In this document: in pieces, positions 1-5,403 of the stretch
Layout of the letters: every line of letters begins with the position of its first letter
How positions within the stretch are numbered: position 1 is the first letter of the stretch
From: Geobacter sp.
Lineage (GTDB): Bacteria; Desulfobacterota; Desulfuromonadia; Geobacterales; Geobacteraceae
Assembly: GCA_003857395.1 (NCBI GenBank)
Contig: RPRC01000233.1
Span: 1-9,133, forward strand
Reading direction: 5' to 3'
Length of the DNA stretch: 9,133 nt
Position numbers and translations under genes: made by a program
The notes under the pieces: model-generated
Told to the model about the DNA's origin: nothing
Seen by the model: only the letters and a program-made list of their open reading frames with translations
Databases searched by the model: none

Positions 1-222
1 CACCTGACCGCCGCCGGCTTGCCGGAATTCATCGTCGCAGATCAGTCGGCCTACCTCGCTAAAGCTGTCAGCCTGGCCCACGATCTCTCTCACCTGGAAA
101 ACATCCGCTCGGGACTGCGGGAACGCATGAAGTCCTCTCCGCTGTGCGATGCGCCCCGATTTACCCGTAATCTGGAAGACGCGTACCGGAACATGTGGCG
201 CCGCTGGTGCGAAAAGCAATAA
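1..222 (+). CDS. C-terminal end of an O-GlcNAc transferase-like (SPINDLY/GT41) glycosyltransferase, 5' truncated by the window edge
   Basis: The reading frame is open from base 1 to the TAA at 220-222 and encodes the last 73 residues of a larger protein. The visible part begins HLTAAGLPEFIV, continues with an alanine/leucine-rich helix, then an L-R-x-R-M-K stretch, and ends FTRNLEDAYRNMW followed by RRWCEKQ. This pattern (AAGLPE, then FTR-x-LE-x-AYR-x-MW) is what I recognise as the extreme C-terminus of GT41 glycosyltransferases, which in bacteria usually follow a long TPR array. Such enzymes transfer GlcNAc or another sugar from a nucleotide donor to protein Ser/Thr; donor and target cannot be judged here. 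The catalytic core and TPR region lie outside the window. It is the only plus-strand gene and converges on the hemerythrin gene. The TTG at 19 is an internal leucine, not a start. Family call fairly confident; function inferred. Confidence 0.8.
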   Translation, partial: HLTAAGLPEFIVADQSAYLAKAVSLAHDLSHLENIRSGLRERMKSSPLCDAPRFTRNLEDAYRNMWRRWCEKQ

Positions 223-242
223 AGCTAGACTCAGTCACCTGC

Positions 243-314
243 AAAAATACCCGCCCATCCTTTCCTTATCAGGGGGAGAGAATAATCTCTGCACTGACGA
301 TGGGAGGATGGGCG
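243..314 (-). terminator. Hairpin plus T-run between convergent genes; probable terminator of the hemerythrin gene
   Basis: A 10-bp perfect inverted repeat (252-261 with 305-314, arms CGCCCATCCT / AGGATGGGCG) encloses smaller nested stems: TCAG/CTGA (269-272 with 294-297) and AGAGA/TCTCT (277-281 with 286-290). Read on the minus strand, the outer stem is followed by GGTA and then five T (243-247), as expected of an intrinsic terminator after the hemerythrin stop codon at 321-323. In the plus direction the stem is not followed by a clear T-run, so its use by the glycosyltransferase gene is less certain. The loop is long for a terminator, so the fold is inferred. Confidence 0.6.
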
Positions 315-320
315 AGGTTA

Positions 321-728
321 TTACTTGACGCCCTTGCCGTTGAGATAAGGCCCATAGACCTTATCCACACCCTGAATATGATTGGTCAGCCAATCCTTCA
401 GGAAGTTCATCACCGACTGACTCAAGGGAGCACTTCCCGCCTCGTATCCCTTCTGCAGATCAAGCACTGTCAGGGTAAGCTGATTGTGTTCCTTCTTGTG
501 TTTTTCGTAGTCAGGGTAACCATGGGACTTCAGCAGCTGCTCTTCCGCAGCGAAATGATTTTTCGTATAGGAGATGAGCCCGTTCAGAACGTCGCCGATC
601 ACCTGCTTCCCTTTTCCTTCTTTCATGGCATCGTGCAGCTGGTTTACCATCTCAATGAGCCTTTTGTGTTCATCGTCGCACTGACGAATCTGTACACTTA
701 ACTTGTCATTCCACGTTATGAGTGCCAT
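321..728 (-). CDS. Bacteriohemerythrin (single-domain hemerythrin)
   Basis: This 135-residue protein is a stand-alone hemerythrin, a four-helix bundle that binds O2 at a non-heme di-iron site. All seven expected iron ligands are present at canonical spacing: His21 (DDEH), His58 and Glu62 (NHFAAEE), His77 and His81 (HKKEH), and His117 and Asp122 (NHIQGVD). The N-terminal ITWNDKLSV is also typical. There is no signal peptide or membrane segment, so it should be cytoplasmic, where such proteins are thought to store, deliver or scavenge oxygen; that role is family knowledge, not shown here. I chose the ATG at 728 because AGAAAGG lies 8 bases upstream and the family starts here; the frame stays open 17 codons further upstream without support. 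It ends with a double stop TAATAA. It appears monocistronic: a terminator-like hairpin lies downstream, and a repeat element begins 82 bp upstream, so its promoter lies in 729-810 or within that element. Confidence 0.93.
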   Translation of the reverse strand: MALITWNDKLSVQIRQCDDEHKRLIEMVNQLHDAMKEGKGKQVIGDVLNGLISYTKNHFAAEEQLLKSHGYPDYEKHKKEHNQLTLTVLDLQKGYEAGSAPLSQSVMNFLKDWLTNHIQGVDKVYGPYLNGKGVK

Positions 729-810
729 GTGCAATACCTTTCTCAGTTTGATAATGAAGTACCAGTACCATATCGGCACGATAGTGGAATTCTTGAGACA
801 TTTTCCACGC

Positions 811-961
811 AGGAGCCTGTCGGACTTAGGAAATCAAAGCGAAAATCAGGTTGGGCGAGGACAGATTTTGTCGATTTTGCAGGGCAATAGTTAAAAAGCG
901 GCGGAATATGGACCGTCCAGACGGATTTGCAGCAGATATACCCTAAGTCCGACAGGCTCCT
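811..961. repeat. Palindromic-ended repeat element, long copy (MITE-like or REPIN-like)
   Basis: The element is 151 bp, bounded by a perfect 20-bp terminal inverted repeat: AGGAGCCTGTCGGACTTAGG at 811-830 and its reverse complement at 942-961. It carries no credible ORF. A shorter relative lies at 3593-3681: the first 57 bases (812-868) and the last 32 bases (929-960) align to that copy with few differences, while 869-928 is absent there. I see no convincing target-site duplication next to either end. Both copies are in the same orientation, judged by the internal GGGCGAGGACAGATTT. Possible identities are a non-autonomous transposon derivative, a REP-doublet (REPIN) or an ERIC-type intergenic palindrome; no transposase is visible to decide between them. 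Confidence 0.85.
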
Positions 962-1120
962 AATCTTTTCCGTTTCACAGCATCCGGTTATCGATGAGTT
1001 CTCAAATTCCTCCGTTACAAAAGGAGGGATTTGCTGTTGACACTGACCTTTCTCCGACAAGGAGTTCCTATCAGGGAACTGGAAAAATCGAGAGCGGGAG
1101 CAATCTGGAACATGCAGCGG
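962..1120. other. Gene-free spacer after gspB with three small hairpins
   Basis: No coding sequence is supported here. The spacer holds three inverted repeats: CAAATTCCTCC at 1003-1013 with GGAGGGATTTG at 1023-1033 (11 bp with one G-T position, 9-base loop); CTCC/GGAG at 1052-1055 with 1061-1064 by inspection; and AGTTCC/GGAACT at 1063-1068 with 1075-1080 (6-base loop). None is followed by a T-run on either strand, so I do not call an intrinsic terminator. They may protect or process the 3' end of the gspAB mRNA, or have no role. A 105-codon minus-strand frame crossing this spacer and the repeat element has a TTG start and no recognisable domain, and is dismissed. Confidence 0.45.
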
Positions 1121-1849
1121 TCAGTTGGCACCATCATCCCGGTTGAGGGGAACGTCGAAGGAGCGGTTTTCAAAAGTAAAACGTACACTATCAGGCAAGA
1201 TTTTTTCCACCTTGGCGCCATCGACCATAGAACCCTCTACGACAGACGTCCCGTTAACAATTGCCAGGTGAACGGGGCTATCCTTCTCCCCGGCAATTCC
1301 GGTCACTTTCAGAGTCGGAAGGGTGGGTTTTGCAGTTTGCGAAGCAGGAACCGGTTCCGGACCTGGCGGGAGCGCAGCATGCGATTGCGGAGCGCGGGGC
1401 GGGACAATCGCCTGGCCTTCTCCGCCCTCCCGCTCTCTCTTCAGGGGTAACTGCTTGGTGAGACGGCGAAGAGCTTTCTCCGCGGGGCGGTTCTCGACAG
1501 CGGGAGGAGCCGCGACTGAATCAGGAGTGGAAACCGGTGGAGTATCCGGCCTGGAACGTTGGGGAGGCGCCAGAACAGTCGCGGGAGGGATGCCCGACGA
1601 AGAGCGCGTTTCTTCTCCAAGGCGGGACAGGGATCCTTGAGTCGCGCCACGGAAGCCGCCCATGAACCAGTAGGTGGACAGCACCGCCAGGACCGCGACC
1701 GCCACGAGCGAAACGAACATGGGCCACTGTCGTTTCTTCTCCGGACGGCAGTCCTCGCCGCGAACAACCCAGGCAATGTCGTGATCCGCACCCTTGCGGA
1801 CCATCTTTTGCTGCTCAAGACGTTTCAGGGCCTTCAGTATGGAACTCAT
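1121..1849 (-). CDS. gspB: GspB-like general secretion pathway protein (partner of GspA/ExeA)
   Basis: This 242-residue protein has the layout of GspB/ExeB. It starts MSSILKALKRLEQQK, the characteristic short cytoplasmic helix, followed by a single membrane anchor at about residues 42-63 (after the basic stretch PEKKRQ), a proline- and alanine-rich linker (about 88-178), and a small periplasmic C-terminal domain (about 178-236) with LPTLKVTGIAG and the NG-x5-EG-x-MVDGAKVEKI pattern. In known systems GspA and GspB form an inner-membrane complex that helps the type II secretin insert through peptidoglycan. The ATG overlaps the gspA stop as ATGA, so the two are probably translationally coupled. 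The TGA at 1121-1123 is followed by a hairpin-rich spacer. No other type II secretion genes are in the window, so which secretin it serves is unknown. Identification rests on the N-terminus, layout and neighbour. Confidence 0.85.
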   Translation of the reverse strand: MSSILKALKRLEQQKMVRKGADHDIAWVVRGEDCRPEKKRQWPMFVSLVAVAVLAVLSTYWFMGGFRGATQGSLSRLGEETRSSSGIPPATVLAPPQRSRPDTPPVSTPDSVAAPPAVENRPAEKALRRLTKQLPLKREREGGEGQAIVPPRAPQSHAALPPGPEPVPASQTAKPTLPTLKVTGIAGEKDSPVHLAIVNGTSVVEGSMVDGAKVEKILPDSVRFTFENRSFDVPLNRDDGAN

Positions 1850-3495
1850 CCTTTGTACCCCCCTTCTCTTTTCTCCAGCCGCGGCACGGAAAAGCTTCCT
1901 CCGTAGCGATAGAGAAGCAGCAGGGTCTGTACCCCCAGCTTGCCGTCGGCTGCGACCCCTCGGGCATTCTGGAATTCTTTCAAGGCCGAGACGGTCGCCG
2001 CGTCAAAAGTTCCGCTTTTCCCGGCTTTAGGAAATCCCGCTTTTGCCAGCATCTGCTGCACCAGCAAGACCTCGCGCCGTTGTGCATCCGGAGAAGGAAG
2101 GAAAGGAATTTTCCGAAAATTCTTCCAGATAAAGTAGCATCTGCCGTTCCAGAGGGAATTCAGTTCTTCCCCGGTTAGCGAAGAATTCCCTTCGATCGGA
2201 GGCTGCACGACCGCGGTACGCTGTCCCCGCCCGGTAAGTACCAGATAGCGCTTTCCCGTAACCCCGGGAATAGTCACCTCCAGAATGACGGGAATATCGA
2301 GAAAATAGAGAAAATTGATGTTTGTCCTGATGGAGGCAACCTGCAAGTCAGATTGCCTCGCCATGGCGAGAAAACCTTCCAGCCCCGACTTTGGCGGCAC
2401 CGAAGCGGAAGAGAGGCTCCCCCACAACCTCGCAATCAGGTCAAATGCCTGGCGAGCGTTGTCCCGTTCCGTCATCCGTGACGGATCGTTTCGCTGAGGA
2501 AAATCGGATATCAGGGGCGCCTCAGCGGTGACACTTTCAGCAATCGGCGCCTGCTTCTGCTGCCCGGAAGAGGCTGACGGTACGGCTACCCTGTTCTGCT
2601 GGGAAATAAAGCCAGCGAAGCAGAGACAGAGGAGGAGAACGGCGGCAAGATACAGTCTGATCCTCGCCACAGGTCCCGTGTCGTTCTGTACCCGATGAAT
2701 TTCCGCGATAGCCGTTGCAACGTCCCGCGCAGAGACCTCGTGCTTCGATTCTCCAAAAGCAACCAGCAGCGCCCGGTCGCAAATAATGTTGATCAAGCGG
2801 GGATAGCCGCCGGAAAAGCGGTAGATCTTCTTCAGTGCCGCCGCATCGATATTCACGGCAAAACGTCCTCCGGCAACCTCGAGACGGTGTCCGATATACG
2901 CCCGGGTGTCGGCGAAATCCATGGCACGGAGGTGATAGCGCACGGCAATCCGCTGGGACAGTTGACGGAGGTCTTTCCTTTCCAGGAGCTTTCCCAGTTC
3001 CGGCTGCCCGGTGAGGACAATCTGGATCAACTTGGCGGTTTCGGTCTCCAGGTTGGAAATCAGCCGGATCTGCTCGAGCACTTGGGGTTCCAGGTTCTGA
3101 GCCTCGTCGATCACCAGCACGACGGTTCGACCAGCGGCATTTTCGGCAAGAAGAAACCGGTTAAGTTCCTGCAGCAGTTCCGAACTGCTGAGGCCTACGC
3201 TTGGCGCACCAAACTCACGGTTGATGCTTCGCATCAGCTCCAGCCGCGAAAGGCACGGATTCAGGATCAGGGCGATACGATGGCTGTCATCGTCAATCTG
3301 GGAGAGTACGGTACGAAGCACCGTAGTCTTTCCGGTTCCCACCTCTCCGGTCAACTCCATGAAACCGACCCGGTTGGTAATCCCATAAAAAAGATGGGCA
3401 AATGCCTCCCGATGGTTCTTGCTGAAAAAAATGAACCGGGGATTGGGCGTAATGGTAAAGGGACTTTCCTTGAAACCGAAATGCTCACAGTACAT
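1846..3495 (-). CDS. gspA: ExeA/GspA-type AAA ATPase with peptidoglycan-binding domain
   Basis: A protein of 549 residues from the ATG at 3495 (MYCEHFGFKESPF, the usual family start). Numbered from there, an N-terminal AAA ATPase carries Walker A GEVGTGKTT (about 50-58), Walker B VVLVIDEAQN (about 125-134), a sensor-like IVLTGQPEL (about 160-168) and GGYPRLINIICDRAL (about 229-243). One membrane segment follows (about 279-297, YLAAVLLLCLCFAGFI), then a periplasmic region with the GspA middle-domain pattern, and a C-terminal peptidoglycan_binding_1 domain (about 475-540) with FDAATVSALKEFQ and DGKLGVQTL. It should sit in the inner membrane, using ATP on the cytoplasmic side and contacting peptidoglycan to help place the type II secretin with GspB. 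An in-frame ATG at 3513 adds six residues but lacks a clear ribosome site; GGGA precedes the 3495 start by 9 bases. It overlaps gspB by ATGA. Family call firm; partner secretin not visible. Confidence 0.92.
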   Translation of the reverse strand: MYCEHFGFKESPFTITPNPRFIFFSKNHREAFAHLFYGITNRVGFMELTGEVGTGKTTVLRTVLSQIDDDSHRIALILNPCLSRLELMRSINREFGAPSVGLSSSELLQELNRFLLAENAAGRTVVLVIDEAQNLEPQVLEQIRLISNLETETAKLIQIVLTGQPELGKLLERKDLRQLSQRIAVRYHLRAMDFADTRAYIGHRLEVAGGRFAVNIDAAALKKIYRFSGGYPRLINIICDRALLVAFGESKHEVSARDVATAIAEIHRVQNDTGPVARIRLYLAAVLLLCLCFAGFISQQNRVAVPSASSGQQKQAPIAESVTAEAPLISDFPQRNDPSRMTERDNARQAFDLIARLWGSLSSASVPPKSGLEGFLAMARQSDLQVASIRTNINFLYFLDIPVILEVTIPGVTGKRYLVLTGRGQRTAVVQPPIEGNSSLTGEELNSLWNGRCYFIWKNFRKIPFLPSPDAQRREVLLVQQMLAKAGFPKAGKSGTFDAATVSALKEFQNARGVAADGKLGVQTLLLLYRYGGSFSVPRLEKREGGYKG

Positions 3496-3546
3496 AGTTT
3501 CGAATCCCGCCATTCAGTTCACTGCCGTAGCTGCTGCTACCCGACT

Positions 3547-3568
3547 CTTCCGGCACGGTATCCGGAAG
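3547..3568 (-). other. Small hairpin in the leader of gspA
   Basis: CTTCCGG at 3547-3553 pairs with CCGGAAG at 3562-3568 around an 8-base loop. It lies between the repeat element at 3593-3681 and the gspA start. A second, weaker palindrome, GTAGC/GCTAC (3527-3531 with 3536-3540), lies nearer the start codon. No T-run follows, so it is not an intrinsic terminator. An operator or mRNA-structure role is possible but unproven. I see no convincing promoter between the element and gspA. Confidence 0.35.
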
Positions 3569-3592
3569 CATGATGGTTTACGAATCGCCTAC

Positions 3593-3681
3593 GGAGCCTG
3601 TCGGACTTAGGAAATCGAAACGAAAATTCGGCTGGGCGAGGACAGATTTGCAGCAGATTTACCCTAAGTCCGACAGGCTCC
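3593..3681. repeat. Palindromic-ended repeat element, short copy, overlapping the 3' end of the radical SAM gene
   Basis: The element is 89 bp with a perfect 19-bp terminal inverted repeat: GGAGCCTGTCGGACTTAGG at 3593-3611 and its reverse complement at 3663-3681. Relative to the copy at 811-961 it lacks 60 internal bases (869-928 there), and the join lies at a GATTT that flanks the missing block on both sides in the long copy. Inside the terminal stem a further 5-bp pairing AAATC/GATTT extends the hairpin across a 2-base bulge. The right arm (3664-3681) is translated as the last five codons and TAG stop of the radical SAM gene. As RNA this would be a strong stem-loop between that gene and gspA. 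Confidence 0.85.
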
Positions 3682-4650
3682 TATGGCCCGTTGTTGATTC
3701 GGCAGCGCGGGGCAAGCGCCTGTATGCCGACAGCCCTGCCAGGTACCGCGTCTCTGCAGTTCATGGACAATAGAATACCACATTTGATTGTTTTTGAGGT
3801 TCCATTCGGGAGCTACCCGGATGGCCAGCGGCGCGGAGCCGTAGAGACGCTGGATGGTGATCCGGGGGGGAAGAAGCTCCAGAAAATCGCAGACCGATGA
3901 AACGTACTGCTGGTGGGTAAGGGGAATGAACTCTCCCCGGGAATACATTTCGGCAAGCACGGTACCGCTCACCGCATGCAGCTGATGAATTTTCAGGGAA
4001 TCCACCGGCAGTGAAGAGATGATCTCCGTTGTTTTCAGGAATGACTCACGGCTCTCGCCCGGGAAGCCATGGATCAGGTGGGTGCAGATCTGAAAACCGC
4101 GCCCGGCTGACCGCTCCAGGGCGACACGATATTCGCTGAAATCATGGCAACGGTTGAGCCAGCGGAGAATCTCTTCATCCGCCGACTGGAGCCCCAGTTC
4201 CAGACACACGTAGCGGTCCCGGGCAATCTCCTCCAGAAGGGACAGGGCTTCATCACTCAGGCAATCCGGCCGGGTGCCCACCGATATTCCCACCACGTCC
4301 GGGTGGTCAAGGGCGCGAAAATAGAGTTCCCGCAACCTCTCCACCGGGGCATAGGTATTGGAATACTTCTGGAAATAGACGATGAATTTCTCACTGCCGA
4401 GCCTGGTGCGATGATAGGCCATCCCCGCCTGCAGCTGTCGTTCGATCGGGATCTTTTCCTGGATGGTGCCGGGAGAAAATGAGCGGTTGTCGCAGTAGAT
4501 GCAGCCGCCGACCCCTCTGCTGCCGTCCCGGTTCGGGCAGGTGAATCCCGCGTCGACGTTTACCTTGCTGACCCTGCAGCCGAAACGGCGCCTAAGGTAG
4601 GAGCCGTAGGAATGAAAGCGGAGATCTGGGTGTAAGAGATATGTATCCAT
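3664..4650 (-). CDS. Radical SAM protein of the YhcC family (TIGR01212-type)
   Basis: The 328-residue protein matches the YhcC family, radical SAM enzymes whose substrate is unsettled. Near the N-terminus is the pattern GFTCPNRDGSRGVGGCIYC, with three cysteines spaced C-x12-C-x2-C, wider than the classic CxxxCxxC but normal for this family and expected to hold the 4Fe-4S cluster. Further family marks are YFQKYSNTYAP, VGISVGTRPDC, LELGLQSADE, HDFSEY, HLIHGFPGE and SLKIHQLHAVSGT. No membrane segment is seen. The start is uncertain: ATG at 4650 (MDTYLLHPDLRF) is preferred; an in-frame GTG at 4662 lies inside low-complexity sequence and neither has a clear ribosome site. The C-terminal end is odd: the last five residues (GACRT) and the TAG stop come from the arm of the repeat element at 3593-3681, so the natural end has probably been replaced. 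It lies 78 bp downstream of thiE and may be cotranscribed with it. Confidence 0.88.
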   Translation of the reverse strand: MDTYLLHPDLRFHSYGSYLRRRFGCRVSKVNVDAGFTCPNRDGSRGVGGCIYCDNRSFSPGTIQEKIPIERQLQAGMAYHRTRLGSEKFIVYFQKYSNTYAPVERLRELYFRALDHPDVVGISVGTRPDCLSDEALSLLEEIARDRYVCLELGLQSADEEILRWLNRCHDFSEYRVALERSAGRGFQICTHLIHGFPGESRESFLKTTEIISSLPVDSLKIHQLHAVSGTVLAEMYSRGEFIPLTHQQYVSSVCDFLELLPPRITIQRLYGSAPLAIRVAPEWNLKNNQMWYSIVHELQRRGTWQGCRHTGACPALPNQQRAIGACRT

Positions 4651-4658
4651 AAAATCAG

Positions 4659-4745
4659 GCACGAGGCGCGAGGTAAAAGGCCCTGGGAAAATCCGGGAAT
4701 ATACCTTTTTCCTTCAACCTCTTTCCTTTTACCTTTTTCCTTCTT
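4659..4745. repeat. Low-complexity purine-rich repeat with 10-bp inverted repeat between thiE and the radical SAM gene
   Basis: The spacer consists of simple motifs. ACCTTTTTCCTTC occurs twice (4703-4715 and 4731-4743, period 28), CACGAGG/CGCGAGG occurs as a tandem pair around 4660-4673, and AGGTAAAAGG (4671-4680) forms a perfect 10-bp inverted repeat with CCTTTTACCT (4725-4734). The second ACCTTTTTCCTTC covers the thiE stop codon (4729-4731), so the last residues of ThiE (KEGKR) are encoded by the repeat. A hairpin of the inverted repeat would have a 44-base loop and no T-run, so a terminator role is doubtful. I recall similar AGGTAAAAGG-type simple sequence in Geobacter intergenic regions, but this is memory, not a search. 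Confidence 0.6.
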
Positions 4746-5373
4746 TCAGGAGCGCCATCATCTCCCGCGCAGCCCGTTCAGGGTCGTCCGCAGCAAGGAT
4801 CGCTGAAATGAGGGCTATTCCGTGTGCTCCATGACCGAGGACCGTGTGCACCGTTTCCTGCTTGATGCCACCGAGGGCAAAGACCGGAATCCGGAGAAGC
4901 CGGCAAGCCTCGGCCAGGCGCGCTGTCCCGACCGGTTCCCCGTACGGGGCTTTTGAGGGAGTATAGAAAATGGGACTGAAGGTTACAAAATCAGCACCGT
5001 TGTCCTGGGCCGCCAGCGCCTTTTCCCGGTCGTGACAAGAAGCCCCGATCAGCATGGCTTCACCGGCAACCTTGCGCGCCTGCCGGAGCGGAATGCTGTT
5101 CTCGCCCAAATGGACACCATCTGCGCCCGCGGCCAAGGCAATATCGAGCCGCTCGTTTATCAAAAGCTTCGCTCCGTACTGGGAGGTAATCGCTCTCAAC
5201 CGGCAGGCCAGTTCGTACAGCTCGCGGCCGGAAAGATCCTTTTCCCTCAGCTGCACAGCCCGCACCCCGCCCCGGAGCGCCCCTTCAACAGCAGCGCACA
5301 GATCCCCGCCCGGCACCTGCTTCCGGTCACTTATCAGGTAAAGGGGAAAATCCACCAGCGATGTTCCAGCCAT
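4729..5373 (-). CDS. thiE: Thiamine phosphate synthase family protein (ThiE; TenI-type tautomerase is an alternative)
   Basis: The 214-residue protein is a ThiE/TenI-family TIM barrel. ThiE joins the pyrimidine diphosphate (HMP-PP) and thiazole phosphate to give thiamine phosphate in the cytoplasm. Motifs, numbered from the ATG at 5373: LYLISDRK (11-18), AVQLREKD (39-46), LLINERLDIALAAGADGVHLG (70-90), IGASCHD (109-115), SPIFYTPSK (133-141) and FALGGI (165-170), the last helping to bind phosphate. The ATG is chosen because GAGG sits 6 bases upstream; a TTG four codons earlier is less likely. It follows thiG by 30 bp as the last gene of the TPP-riboswitch operon. Two positions differ from classic ThiE: NER where NDR is usual and GENS where GQ-x-D is usual, both at recalled Mg-binding aspartates. 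A TenI-like thiazole tautomerase is therefore a real alternative, although TPSK and QLREKD favour ThiE. Its last codons lie in a low-complexity repeat. Confidence 0.85.
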   Translation of the reverse strand: MAGTSLVDFPLYLISDRKQVPGGDLCAAVEGALRGGVRAVQLREKDLSGRELYELACRLRAITSQYGAKLLINERLDIALAAGADGVHLGENSIPLRQARKVAGEAMLIGASCHDREKALAAQDNGADFVTFSPIFYTPSKAPYGEPVGTARLAEACRLLRIPVFALGGIKQETVHTVLGHGAHGIALISAILAADDPERAAREMMALLKEGKR

Positions 5374-5403
5374 GCCGCACCTCAAGTAACCGCCCCCCGG
5401 GCG

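Noticed and set aside
195..701. 168-codon plus-strand frame opposite hemerythrin
   Set aside because: It crosses the convergent terminator hairpin and lies antisense to hemerythrin, whose iron ligands are all intact.
811..961. CRISPR repeat or phage attachment site
   Set aside because: Only two copies 2.6 kb apart, each with its own inverted ends and no regular spacers; no integrase or cas gene nearby.
743..1060. 105-codon minus-strand frame through the long repeat element
   Set aside because: TTG start, cysteine-rich low-similarity translation, and one third or more of it is palindromic repeat; no sign of selection as protein.
2695..3573. 292-codon plus-strand open frame opposite gspA
   Set aside because: It is antisense to the well-supported gspA frame, has no recognisable domain, and its openness is explained by codon bias on the other strand.
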